Below are positions 44,846-53,674 of a stretch of 64,000 nt of DNA, in pieces. The translations under genes and the position numbers were made by a program. The stretch covers positions 2,046,001 through 2,110,000 of the forward strand of contig NZ_CP047130.1 of NCBI RefSeq assembly GCF_009832865.1, given 5' to 3'. The notes beneath the pieces were generated by a model. The model did not search any database. It saw only the letters and a program-made list of their open reading frames with translations, and was not told the DNA's origin. Positions within the stretch are counted from its first letter, which is position 1. Each line of letters begins with the position of its first letter. Source of the DNA: Colwellia sp. 20A7 (GTDB lineage: Bacteria > Pseudomonadota > Gammaproteobacteria > Enterobacterales > Alteromonadaceae).

Positions 44846-47800
44846 ATGAGCGAGCAGTATTTTCAATTTAAAGGCAGAAACCGACGTATTGTTGTATTGC
44901 CTCGTAGTGCTGGAGCACCAAGTGGGTATAGTTTGGCTTCTGAAGGCGGTAACCAAGCACAAGCATTGGTAGACGAAATATCACCTCACTTAGCTAAAGA
45001 CGTCAATGCCCTTGCACAAGCTTGTGGTTTACTCAAGCAAGTTAGTATTATTGTCACGCAACAGGCAAGGCAAGTTGCGCCCAAATTATGTGAAGCAATT
45101 CGTCGTGAATTAGTTCATGTGTATGCTGAAAAGCCTCAATCGTCTCTACATTATTCAACAGAAGAGGCGGGCCCTAAAGCAAGTGCGAGCAGTAGCGCCA
45201 AGCAACCCGAGGTAAAGCCCAGTAATCAAGGTAAACAGGCCGCCAATTCACAGCAAAGTGGTAGCGTTAGTAATAGTACACCGACTGAAGTACCAATAAG
45301 CGAGCAAGAATGTCGAAGTGACCCTGTTTCATTGCTCAGCGGTGAAGAAATACTACCGATAAACGACTTTACCTATCACGGCTTAGTACCTATTACGTGG
45401 CGACGCCTTTATCGCTCTAGTAAAATAAACAACAATGTGGGCTTAGGTTACGGATGGCGACATGGTTTTAGCGCACAGTTGCTGTCTTGTTATCAAGCAC
45501 CGCCGAAAGTTGGCCCTGTACAGGCAGGTAAACATTGGTTTGAATTAACCGATGAAGAAGGAGCTGTGCATGTGTTTGACCAAGTAAAACCTGGGCAAAC
45601 CAGCTATCAAACATCGTCAGGTTTAGCACTGTTTCATCAAGTTGACGGTAAACAGGTATTAATTAAACCCGATGACAGCCACTGGACATTTATAAAACAG
45701 CCTATCTTGTCTAAGGACAAAGAAGGGAAAAAGCAAAAACAAGAAACGCATGTTTGGTTACTAGACAGTATCAGTAATCATTTAGGGCAATGTATTAGTC
45801 TACATTATGACAATAAACAACGTTTAATCCAATTATCAAACAGCCCTAAACGGGGTATCGCGCTGCAATATAATCAACAAAACAATGTGGTTAAAATTGC
45901 CGCATATTGTTTGGATGATGATAACAAAAAAATTCTACAAACACCGTTATTAGCGCATTATCAATACAATGACGCACAAGCGATGGTTAACGCGACCAAT
46001 AGTGAACAAAACACAGAGCATTATCTTTATCGTCAAGACTTATTGCTTGCACGTAGAACCCGTGCATCGGGGTTTAGCCATCACTTTTTATGGCAAGGCG
46101 AAGGCGCTAAAGGGCAATGTATTGAACAATGGGGCGATAACGATAACTATCATTATCATTTTACTTTTCAGCCTGCTGATGCCAGCAATGCCTTTGAGCA
46201 AGTAAGTACTTCAACCGACAGTTTTGGTCATACCGAACGTTTTGTTCATAATGCACAAGGCTTGTTAACGGAATATACCAATAATAATGGTGACACTACG
46301 GTTACCGATTATGATGGCCTAGGACGTAAGGTTAAAGTCACCGACCCACAAGGAAGTAGTACAGCATTTGACTACAATGACCAAGGGCAGTTATGCACGC
46401 AAATCGATGCCTTGGGCAATAAAACGTTATACCATTACAATAATTTGGGTAAACGCATAACCACCATTGACCCCCTTGGTCGACAGCATAAACGTCATTA
46501 TGACGCCACAGGTCGCTTACTTGCTATTATTACCCCAGATGGCAGAAAGCACAGCTATCGCTATACCGAGCAAGGTAAACTTGAAAGTGAAATTGACCTA
46601 CAAGGCATAAAAACACAATACCATTGGAGTGTTGATGGTGAGTTGTTAGCAAAGCAAGTAGCAAATAACTTAACGCGTTTTAGCTACGACAACCTAGGGC
46701 GTGTAAATGCTGACATTAATAGCCAAGGCTTAGTGACTGAATATAAACGTAATCGTAACGGACAGGTTAGTGAGCAATGCAGTTATGGCCAATCAACACC
46801 TTATAATAAAACAGTAAAAGCGTTTTCATACGACAACGCAGGGCGACTGTTAAGCATACAAGAGTTCGGTGAACAAGAGTCAAGCGCAGCAAAAGAAAAT
46901 GACGACCAACAAGAAACGAAAAACCAAAAAGACAATCAATTAGATAATCAACCAGACAATCAAATAGACAGTCAGCCAGAGCTTACCCTATACCAATATC
47001 AAGGTTTAGCGCAGCCCAGTAAAAAAACCTTTCCTGATGGCAGTTGGCTTAGTTACGGTTATGATAACGAGCGTAATTTAACTGATATAACCCGCAGTGA
47101 TGGCGCGCAATATCAATTACGTTATAGCCCGACAGAAAAACCAGTCGAGCTTATTGGCTTTGATGGCAGAAAACAAACCTATCAATACGATGCGAACGAC
47201 CAATTAGCCAGTGTGAATGACAGCGACCGACGCTTCATTCGCTTAAAGCGTGACAAGGTAGGGCGAATTATTGAGCAAAGCGCGAGCCAAGCATCAATAG
47301 CCGTTAAAGGGAAAGCCGCTCCCCAGAATACAAGCCAGTTTAGTCAAAAAAATCACTTTCAATATGACAAAATAGGGCGAATAGTTCGTGCACATAACAG
47401 CGAGCGTACCGTTAACTTAAGCTATCATGCAAATGGTCAATTAAGCACAAGCCAGCAAGGTCATTGGCAGCTTAGCTATGACTACAATGAGCTTGGTCAA
47501 CGTAAAAGCGTGCAATTACCTGATGGTAACCAACTGTGTTATGAATACACCGAGCAAGGGCAGTTAAGCCAAGTCAGCTTAGAATCTAGCATAAGTAATA
47601 ATAGTACAAGCAATGATACTAAAAGCAAGGCACAATCGTTAGTTAGCTTTCAATACAATAATACTGGGTTAAACACTCAACAGCGCTTAGGTAATGGTAT
47701 TGAGCTAACACAACAATTTGACGTGTATTCAAGACTGACTGAGCAACAATGGCAGCGTACAGACGAATCTATTGCTTTTGCCGAGCTACGAACTTATCAA

Positions 47801-49618
47801 TACGATAATAAACATCAGTTAACGGCATTGCAGCAGAAAACCAGTGTTCAAAAGAGTAACGAAAAAACTAACCAAGCCTCTGTTGAAATACAGCAAGCTA
47901 AAACCTTTCGTTATAATAATTTAAGCCAGTTAATTTCAACCAGTGTTACACAAGCGAGTAATACAAATAGCGATAACAACACGCTTAATAATACTGACGT
48001 TTTACGACCAACGGACAAAGAGCATAAAGAAAATACAGAGCAGCACACACAACAATACCAGTGGGATGCGTTTGGTAACCCACAGAGTGCAGCTCAAACC
48101 AAAGATAGCAATAATAGTGATGATATCATCGTTAAAAACGACCAACTGTTCCGTTTTGCAGGCACTGATTACCGCTTTGATGATTGTGGCAATCAAATTT
48201 CTTTATGGGGTAAGGGCAGTAAACAACAACGTGTTTACAATGCATTCAACCAATTACAGCAGCTCAACCATAATGGCAAACTCGCCCATTACGAATACGA
48301 TGCCTTAGGTCGACGTAGCGCCAAAATTACCGAACAGGGCAGAGTTGATTTTATTTGGGATAATAACCAACTGATTGGTGAGCACCAAAACGGCAAGTTC
48401 ACTTGGTTTGTCTATCAACCCGATACGTTTTTACCGATAGCGTTAATAAAGCAGGGTGAAGTATATTACTATCACCTAGACCAACTCGGCACACCGCTTT
48501 GTTTAACCGATAGCAATGCAACACAAGTATGGCGCAATAACAGTGATGCATTTGGTTATGAGTTAGACAATAGCAAAGAAAGTAGCAAAGAGAATCGCCA
48601 AGAAAATACCTTCACTAATTTAATTGAAAACCCACTGCGTTTTCAAGGGCAGTATTTTGATGAAGAATCAAAACTGCATTATAATCGCTTTCGTTATTAC
48701 TGCCCGAAACAGCAACGCTTTATTAACCAAGACCCGATTGGGTTAGTGGGTGGGATAAACCACTATCAATATGCGCCTAATCCGGTTAACTGGGTAGATC
48801 CGTTTGGGCTGCTGTGTAAAGAAGGGCAAAGACGTGTTGCTAATGCAATCAGTAAAGATGGAAATATTAGTGATGAATTAAGCGCTAAATTAATTGCTCT
48901 ATCAACGACATCAATTTATACCGCAGATTCGATGGTTAATGCTATTGAAAGTGGCAATGCAGCTGATTTAATCAAGAAAAATGAATTGGATAAAGCAAAA
49001 GCTGCTATTGATGGTGGGTTTAATAGCAAACAAAAAAGTATTATATCCAATTTAAAAGATAAATATCCAAACGCGATACCTATCGATGTTAAGCCTACAA
49101 ATACTAATGCTGGAACTGGTGCTCCAAAGTTTGATAAGTGGTCACGAGAAGATGGCGTCGTTTTATATGATGTTGAAAGTAATAGTTATATTTATGCTAT
49201 TGAAATGGATACATCACTATTTGGTAGTAAAGTAGTTGATATTGAATATAAGGCTGATCCAACAAATCCAGCTATGCGATATCCAGACTTTGACGAATAT
49301 TCGGTTGATGAGGTAGTTCTTCCAAATGGAGTAGCTAAACCGAAAGATAGACCAAAAGATTATGGGGATATGTATGAAGCTCTAGATAAAAAGCATGGTA
49401 AAAAAAATTATAGCCAAGAGAAGTATGGTGTACCAGTGCTACAAAAGGATGGTTCTTATAAACGGAGTTCTCCAAATAACCCGCAAAGTAAGGATATTGA
49501 TGAAAATATATTATATACACCACATCATCATCAAGATATGAAGAAAATGCAAATGCTTGATTATGAAGTGCATCTAAAATTCAAACATGTTGGTGGTGTA
49601 AGTAATGCGAATAGTTAG
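44846..49618 (+). CDS. RHS-repeat toxin with HNH-like nuclease tip (T6SS effector)
   Basis: This 1590-aa polymorphic toxin has several parts. Residues 1-100 form an unusual N-terminal domain without PAAR. Residues about 100-150 are a Ser/Lys/Gln-rich linker. The DUF6531-type motif D-P-V-S-L-L-S-G-E-E opens the RHS shell, which has many YD repeats up to about 1290 with Gln/Asn-rich inserts. The core end D-P-I-G-L…D-P-F-G-L (second Asp at 1318) is the self-cleavage aspartyl-protease motif. The last 268 residues are the toxin. Its end, T-P-H-H-H-Q-D-M-K-K-M-Q-M-L, then H1576 and H1581-V-G-G, matches the HNH/ENDO VII superfamily. The tip has lower GC than the RHS core, a sign of tip exchange. SUKH immunity follows. 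Confidence 0.9.
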   Translation: MSEQYFQFKGRNRRIVVLPRSAGAPSGYSLASEGGNQAQALVDEISPHLAKDVNALAQACGLLKQVSIIVTQQARQVAPKLCEAIRRELVHVYAEKPQSSLHYSTEEAGPKASASSSAKQPEVKPSNQGKQAANSQQSGSVSNSTPTEVPISEQECRSDPVSLLSGEEILPINDFTYHGLVPITWRRLYRSSKINNNVGLGYGWRHGFSAQLLSCYQAPPKVGPVQAGKHWFELTDEEGAVHVFDQVKPGQTSYQTSSGLALFHQVDGKQVLIKPDDSHWTFIKQPILSKDKEGKKQKQETHVWLLDSISNHLGQCISLHYDNKQRLIQLSNSPKRGIALQYNQQNNVVKIAAYCLDDDNKKILQTPLLAHYQYNDAQAMVNATNSEQNTEHYLYRQDLLLARRTRASGFSHHFLWQGEGAKGQCIEQWGDNDNYHYHFTFQPADASNAFEQVSTSTDSFGHTERFVHNAQGLLTEYTNNNGDTTVTDYDGLGRKVKVTDPQGSSTAFDYNDQGQLCTQIDALGNKTLYHYNNLGKRITTIDPLGRQHKRHYDATGRLLAIITPDGRKHSYRYTEQGKLESEIDLQGIKTQYHWSVDGELLAKQVANNLTRFSYDNLGRVNADINSQGLVTEYKRNRNGQVSEQCSYGQSTPYNKTVKAFSYDNAGRLLSIQEFGEQESSAAKENDDQQETKNQKDNQLDNQPDNQIDSQPELTLYQYQGLAQPSKKTFPDGSWLSYGYDNERNLTDITRSDGAQYQLRYSPTEKPVELIGFDGRKQTYQYDANDQLASVNDSDRRFIRLKRDKVGRIIEQSASQASIAVKGKAAPQNTSQFSQKNHFQYDKIGRIVRAHNSERTVNLSYHANGQLSTSQQGHWQLSYDYNELGQRKSVQLPDGNQLCYEYTEQGQLSQVSLESSISNNSTSNDTKSKAQSLVSFQYNNTGLNTQQRLGNGIELTQQFDVYSRLTEQQWQRTDESIAFAELRTYQYDNKHQLTALQQKTSVQKSNEKTNQASVEIQQAKTFRYNNLSQLISTSVTQASNTNSDNNTLNNTDVLRPTDKEHKENTEQHTQQYQWDAFGNPQSAAQTKDSNNSDDIIVKNDQLFRFAGTDYRFDDCGNQISLWGKGSKQQRVYNAFNQLQQLNHNGKLAHYEYDALGRRSAKITEQGRVDFIWDNNQLIGEHQNGKFTWFVYQPDTFLPIALIKQGEVYYYHLDQLGTPLCLTDSNATQVWRNNSDAFGYELDNSKESSKENRQENTFTNLIENPLRFQGQYFDEESKLHYNRFRYYCPKQQRFINQDPIGLVGGINHYQYAPNPVNWVDPFGLLCKEGQRRVANAISKDGNISDELSAKLIALSTTSIYTADSMVNAIESGNAADLIKKNELDKAKAAIDGGFNSKQKSIISNLKDKYPNAIPIDVKPTNTNAGTGAPKFDKWSREDGVVLYDVESNSYIYAIEMDTSLFGSKVVDIEYKADPTNPAMRYPDFDEYSVDEVVLPNGVAKPKDRPKDYGDMYEALDKKHGKKNYSQEKYGVPVLQKDGSYKRSSPNNPQSKDIDENILYTPHHHQDMKKMQMLDYEVHLKFKHVGGVSNANS

Positions 49619-49620
49619 TA

Positions 49621-49648
49621 GTTAATAGTTAATAGTTAATAGTTAATA
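49621..49648 (+). repeat. Four tandem GTTAATA heptamers between toxin and immunity gene
   Basis: Four exact GTTAATA units (28 bases) begin three bases after the RHS stop codon and run up to the ribosome site (TTTTTGGAGG) of the immunity gene. Slippage would change toxin-immunity spacing without touching either protein. Confidence 0.95.
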
Positions 49649-49663
49649 GTTTTTGGAGGCATA

Positions 49664-50227
49664 ATGGATAAATTAAATGATATGTGGAATAAATTAAGCA
49701 ATATAGCTGTTGCTCCCTCAAGGGGAACAGAGTTAAGCGAATACATACCTAAATTAGAATCTTTAGTTGATTCACCTTTGCCTGATGACTTCAGGCAGTT
49801 TTTACTAAATATTGGGGGATATAAAATGGCTCCTCCTGACTCTCTTGATGTGGGCTATGTAATTAAGTTGCCTAAACCTAAAGGAGGAAGAAAATCTATA
49901 GGTTTATCTAGTTCCTTGAGTATAAAAGGCATGATTAAAAGATGTGCTGAATGGGGTAGTTCATTACCACCTAAATCGATATTAATAGAGTCTACAGGTG
50001 ACGGTAGTCATATATTCATGAGTATGGTTCCTGGTTCTATTGGCGAAATATACTTTATTGAAAGGGATCACTATATGGATTCTGGTGAATTTGATGACTT
50101 TGAATTTGAAGAAGATGCCTGTGACGCTTTTGACCCTAAAAATGGGGTAGTTCCCAATATTTTCTCAAAATTAGCAGATAATTTTTATGATTTTATTATG
50201 GCAATAGAATTAGAGGGTCCAGAATAA
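49664..50227 (+). CDS. SMI1/KNR4 (SUKH) family immunity protein
   Basis: This 187-aa protein has the SUKH pattern: L-P-D-D-F-R-Q-F-L-L-N-I-G-G-Y, a central G-D-G-S-H-I-F-M-S-M, then E-I-Y-F-I-E-R-D-H, and a C-terminal F-S-K-L-A-D-N-F-Y-D-F-I. SUKH proteins are the commonest immunity partners of nuclease-tipped polymorphic toxins, including HNH/ENDO VII types. It is acidic, as expected for a binder of a DNA-binding toxin. It directly follows the RHS gene with a strong GGAGG ribosome site and would stay in the cytoplasm. Confidence 0.88.
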   Translation: MDKLNDMWNKLSNIAVAPSRGTELSEYIPKLESLVDSPLPDDFRQFLLNIGGYKMAPPDSLDVGYVIKLPKPKGGRKSIGLSSSLSIKGMIKRCAEWGSSLPPKSILIESTGDGSHIFMSMVPGSIGEIYFIERDHYMDSGEFDDFEFEEDACDAFDPKNGVVPNIFSKLADNFYDFIMAIELEGPE

Positions 50228-50238
50228 AAGCCAATGGG

Positions 50239-50251
50239 GTCAAATCTTGAC
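50239..50251. repeat. Short REP-like palindrome
   Basis: GTCAA-ATC-TTGAC sits in the context GGGGTCAAATCTTGAC, just after the SUKH gene. Similar GGGTCAAATCTTGAC-type motifs occur scattered in marine gammaproteobacterial genomes, in part near REP-associated tyrosine transposases; only one copy was noticed here. Confidence 0.35.
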
Positions 50252-50307
50252 TTCATACATCTACTTTCATTATGTTGAATTTAGAAAAAACAAAGAAAAT
50301 AACAAAT

Positions 50308-50334
50308 ACACCCACTTTAAATAGTGGGTGTTGA
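50308..50334. terminator. Hairpin after the RHS/SUKH pair
   Basis: A 9-bp stem ACACCCACT/AGTGGGTGT (50308-50316 with 50323-50331) has a 6-base loop. The plus-strand tail is only TTGATTT, so termination rightwards is probably weak; the lysozyme gene starts 59 bases later. Confidence 0.5.
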
Positions 50335-50389
50335 TTTACTACTAACACGTTGTACTTAAACAAGATAACACTAAGAAAAGGACACTTCG

Positions 50390-51259
50390 ATGCCAGCCAT
50401 GAAATTAATCCAATCAGTAGGAATTGGCGGCGCAAATAAGCCAGATGATGTAAAGGCAGTACAAACCGCTTTTAATTCACTTCTTTCCCTTATACCACCA
50501 ACTAAAAAATTAACCGTAGACGGCCGTTTAGGCTCACGCCCTGAAAATTCTAAAACCGTTGCCGCTATTAAGCTATTTCAAAGTAAAGTTGTGAATATGG
50601 TACGCCCAGACGGAATAATAGATCCAAATGGACGCACTCATAGAAAAATCAACGAAAAGCTTGCAAGTGCTGTAACAGCTGCGATTGTTCCAATATCTGG
50701 CAATTTAAAAGTAACATTAAAACAAAATATGAAGAAATATGAAGGTAATATTCCTCATATGTATTTAGACACAAAGGGCAAGGTAACAGTTGGTGTCGGT
50801 CATTTATTAAAGGATGTTGAAGCGGCAAAAAAAGTACCTTTTACCTTTCGTGATACGGGTGCCGTTGCCTCGGTAAAACAAATTGAAGATGAATTTAAAC
50901 TAATTAAATCAAAGCCTTTTGGGAGTCAAGCGGCTCCTTTTTATAAGCCTTTCACTAAATTGGTCATTACAGAGGCAGTAAGGGAAGCTCAAGTTGAACA
51001 GCATATAAGAACATTTGAAAGTGAGCTTAAAATTATTTACGGTGCGTCAGAATTTTCAAGTTATCCTAACGATGTAAAATTAGCGCTATTTGATATGATT
51101 TTTAATTTAGGTATGCCTGAGCTTAAAGACGAGTTTCCAAATTTTAATAAACATATGAAAGTACGTGATTTCAAACAAGCAGCCATTGAATCAAATAGAA
51201 AAGATGTATCAGCTGAGCGTAATACTTATGTCCGCAACCTATTCAAGAGTGCAAAATGA
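50390..51259 (+). CDS. Peptidoglycan-binding/T4-lysozyme-like effector
   Basis: This 289-aa protein has two domains. Residues about 6-90 are a peptidoglycan-binding module (S-V-G-I-G-G-A-N-K-P-D-D-V-K-A-V-Q and V-D-G-R-L-G, A-I-K-L-F-Q). Residues about 105-285 are a GH24 lysozyme with Glu118, Asp127 and Thr133 spaced exactly as in T4 lysozyme (E-x8-D-x5-T), in K-Y-E-G and T-V-G-V-G-H contexts. There is no signal peptide, so export through the T6SS is the simplest reading. It would cut peptidoglycan of the target. Its stop overlaps the following lipoprotein gene (ATGA), the presumed immunity gene. The ATG at 50399 is a possible alternative start. Confidence 0.85.
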   Translation: MPAMKLIQSVGIGGANKPDDVKAVQTAFNSLLSLIPPTKKLTVDGRLGSRPENSKTVAAIKLFQSKVVNMVRPDGIIDPNGRTHRKINEKLASAVTAAIVPISGNLKVTLKQNMKKYEGNIPHMYLDTKGKVTVGVGHLLKDVEAAKKVPFTFRDTGAVASVKQIEDEFKLIKSKPFGSQAAPFYKPFTKLVITEAVREAQVEQHIRTFESELKIIYGASEFSSYPNDVKLALFDMIFNLGMPELKDEFPNFNKHMKVRDFKQAAIESNRKDVSAERNTYVRNLFKSAK

Positions 51260-51981
51260 TAAAAAAAACGACTTTACTTATATGTATTAGTATCTCTAGT
51301 ACAGCATGTGCAAATATAAAAGAAAATAAAATAGCTCCAACATATAGTTTAGAGAATAAAACTAACGGGTATTTTATGGAACCGGAAGTCTTAGAAACGC
51401 CGGAACAGGTTAATGCTTTATTTAGTAAAAACTGGTTTTATTCCTATGAGGTTGTTTTAGATAGTAAGCCAGCTATTAAAGTTGATAGTTGTAAAGTTTT
51501 ATCTAAAGCATTTCAAGAGGGCTATAAATCAGCAGATTATAAAGAGCAGGTCGCGTTACTAGCTACTAATAAAATATGTACCACGTGGGCTGATATGGGG
51601 AAATTAAAGCCTTCAAAAGAAAGCTTTTTAAGTTCATTTGAGCACAGTTTAGCATTGCCTAAACAGATGCCGCCTGAGTTATCTTTAATTATCTCGAACG
51701 ATGACGAGCGCCGCTTAGCAAAAGCGAGTAGCTGGGAAGAAATGAGCCACATTAAAAAAGTGGAACCAGTAAATGATGACCAAGCTATTTATTACGACAA
51801 CAGTGGTGGTATTCAAAGGTTAACAATAATGGCGAAGGGTGATTATAACCAAGATGGTATTGAGGACATAGTTTTGCATTTAGCAAATGCAGTTGAACGT
51901 GGAAGTTATTCTTCTTCTTATAGTTATATTGTGACACGACTAACCGCCGATGCACCTTATACGTTAATTAAGCAGTTTTAA
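51256..51981 (+). CDS. Putative periplasmic lipoprotein, immunity to the lysozyme effector
   Basis: This 241-aa protein starts with a signal peptide ending S-S-T-A-C (Cys18), a lipobox-like site, so it should be a periplasm-facing lipoprotein. It has no family I recognise. It has a few Cys residues (two in D-S-C-K-V and N-K-I-C-T-T-W, a possible disulfide) and a C-terminal D-Y-N-Q-D-G-I-E-D-I segment resembling a calcium-binding or FG-GAP turn. The four-base overlap with the lysozyme gene and the matching compartment are typical of a T6SS immunity protein. The function is inferred from context. Confidence 0.7.
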   Translation: MIKKTTLLICISISSTACANIKENKIAPTYSLENKTNGYFMEPEVLETPEQVNALFSKNWFYSYEVVLDSKPAIKVDSCKVLSKAFQEGYKSADYKEQVALLATNKICTTWADMGKLKPSKESFLSSFEHSLALPKQMPPELSLIISNDDERRLAKASSWEEMSHIKKVEPVNDDQAIYYDNSGGIQRLTIMAKGDYNQDGIEDIVLHLANAVERGSYSSSYSYIVTRLTADAPYTLIKQF

Positions 51982-52008
51982 TCACTTAGTATTGCAAATG
52001 TATACTGG

Positions 52009-52043
52009 CATAAAGCATTCATTTAAACCGTGAGTGCTTTATG
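52009..52043 (+). terminator. Hairpin after the lysozyme-immunity pair
   Basis: A 9-bp stem CATAAAGCA/TGCTTTATG (52009-52017 with 52035-52043) has a 17-base loop and a short T-rich tail (TTTACTTATT). It is a possible weak terminator. Confidence 0.45.
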
Positions 52044-52303
52044 TTTACTTATTAAAAATTAACAAATTAACGAGGACAGTCGCTCAAATTTTAAACATTG
52101 AACTTATTTCGATTGATTATTTAGTTTCTGTTTTTGTTTTGTCATAGAGCGATTTATAAGCGAGTGTCCTTGTTATTTTTTGTTATTCTTTTCAAGATAA
52201 AAAAATACAGGTTAGAACAACTTTTGGCACAGTTGAGGGTAATGAGAAGATAAACCATCTAATTTATCGATCTGACCTGGTCAAGTAAATTCAGACACCC
52301 TAG

Positions 52304-53140
52304 TTAAGCTACTTTTTCTAACTCATTAATTTTCAATTCAAAATCATTAGGGCTTTGATACCCTAAGTAAGAGTGTAGTCGGTTACTGTTGTACCACATG
52401 GTTATGTAATTCATTATATCTTGTTGAGCTTCATAGCGTGTTTCATAATTTTTCCAGTGGACACGCTCTTGCTTTAGGCTGCCAAAGAAGCTTTCGGCAA
52501 CGGCATTATCCCAACAGCAACCCTTCTTACTCATACTACCAATAAAGCCATTGTTATTGAGTAATTGTCTATACTGGTGGCTTGCGTATTGAACACCTTG
52601 ATCGGAATGAACAATAAGTCCTTTCTCAGGGCTTCTTTGCCAAATAGCCATTGTTAGTGCATCACAGACAAGTTGAGCTTTCATTCTCGACCCCATGCTC
52701 CAACCAACAACTTTACGAGAGTACAAGTCAATAACAACGGCTAAATAGAGCCAACCTTCTGCTGTCCAAATGTAAGTAATATCACCGACAAATGCTTGAT
52801 TTGCTTGCTCTGTGGTAAAGTTTTGTTCAAGTTCATTTTTATAAAGTGGCTTATTATGATCACTATTAGTAGTGACTTTATATTTCTTTTTATAGCGAAC
52901 CCAAACATTTGCCTCTTTCATTAATTTGGCTACTTTCCATCGACTGATAGGAAAACTCAAAGCATTCAGTACCGCTTTAATACGCCTTTCGCCATAAGTA
53001 TTGTCACTGAATTTGGCAATATCCTTTATTAACTCAATCATTTCTTGATGTGTTGCATTATTTTTTTTACTTGTATTACGTTTCTGATAACTATAATAAT
53101 TATTAGTTTTCACGCCCAATACGCGGCACATTAATACCAC
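52304..53140 (-). CDS. IS3-family transposase OrfB (DDE domain)
   Basis: This 278-aa (as an independent ORF) rve integrase domain has F-V-G-D-I-T-Y-I-W (first Asp), I-V-H-S-D-Q-G-V-Q-Y (second Asp) and A-V-A-E-S-F-F-G-S-L-K-Q-E (Glu), with an N-terminal HTH_21 part (E-R-R-I-K-A-V-L). The open frame extends upstream of 53140 to the slippery site, so the active product is probably the OrfAB fusion made by -1 frameshifting. No catalytic residue is missing. Confidence 0.93.
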   Translation of the reverse strand: MVLMCRVLGVKTNNYYSYQKRNTSKKNNATHQEMIELIKDIAKFSDNTYGERRIKAVLNALSFPISRWKVAKLMKEANVWVRYKKKYKVTTNSDHNKPLYKNELEQNFTTEQANQAFVGDITYIWTAEGWLYLAVVIDLYSRKVVGWSMGSRMKAQLVCDALTMAIWQRSPEKGLIVHSDQGVQYASHQYRQLLNNNGFIGSMSKKGCCWDNAVAESFFGSLKQERVHWKNYETRYEAQQDIMNYITMWYNSNRLHSYLGYQSPNDFELKINELEKVA

Positions 53141-53178
53141 TGACCAGATCTTCTTATGATGGGTAATAAACGAATATT

Positions 53179-53472
53179 TTACTTCGTTTCTTTTGCAAAG
53201 AAGACCGTCGCTTTTTTTAATATATCGCGCTCCATTTCTAGGCGTTTGACTTGCGCTTTTAATTGACGATTTTCTTCTTGATCGGGTGTCAGTTTTCCAT
53301 TACCTCGAAAAGCTTGACCATCTTCATTTTCAGCTTCTTTGATCCAGCGGCCGAGCATTTGATTTCCAATCCCTAGATTCCTGCTAGCTTCAGAAATACT
53401 AATGTTTTGATCTCTGACTAAAGAGATAGCATCAAGTTTAAATTCCTTGGAATATTTTTTACGTGTTGTCAT
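53179..53472 (-). CDS. IS3-family transposase OrfA (helix-turn-helix)
   Basis: This 97-aa HTH_Tnp_1 protein (K-K-Y-S-K-E-F-K-L-D-A-I-S-L-V, I-S-E-A-S-R-N-L-G-I-G) ends in a leucine-rich helix (E-N-R-Q-L-K-A-Q-V-K-R-L). The ATG at 53472 follows GGAG by seven bases; the frame is open to 53523, which would run into the inverted repeat. A run of seven A on the coding strand (plus-strand T7, 53212-53218) near its end is the likely -1 frameshift site to OrfB, whose frame is open across it. Confidence 0.9.
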   Translation of the reverse strand: MTTRKKYSKEFKLDAISLVRDQNISISEASRNLGIGNQMLGRWIKEAENEDGQAFRGNGKLTPDQEENRQLKAQVKRLEMERDILKKATVFFAKETK

Positions 53473-53674
53473 TTTCATTCTCCGGTTAAGTTCATTATTC
53501 CTTAACTGGGGTAGTCGAATCAATTAAACCACGTCAATCAGAGCTTATACAAAAAGTAACGAAACTAATGAACAGCGATAATAAGTTGAAAGAATTTAAA
53601 GGTTACAACACGCCTTTAGGCAGAGGTACAGTACAAGAGTATGTGCATAATTGGCAAACATATGGAATTGACGT

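Larger units (their letters stand above)
52273..53536 (-). mobile_element. Intact IS3-family insertion sequence
   Basis: The 1264-bp element has imperfect 36-bp terminal inverted repeats. The left end reads TGACCTGGTC… and the right end, read inward, TGACGTGGTT…; both finish in AGTTAAG, with ACCC[T/C] before it. It is flanked by a 3-bp ATC direct repeat (52270-52272 and 53537-53539), the target-site duplication. Inside are orfA and orfB in the -1 relation. The intact ORFs, ends and duplication all point to a recent insertion. The element reads on the minus strand. Confidence 0.93.

Noticed and set aside
45969..46205. 78-codon ORF inside the RHS gene
   Set aside because: Out of frame with YD repeats; no start context.
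47943..48308. 121-codon ORF inside the RHS gene
   Set aside because: Shadow of the Gln/Asn-rich repeat region; RHS frame is conserved throughout.
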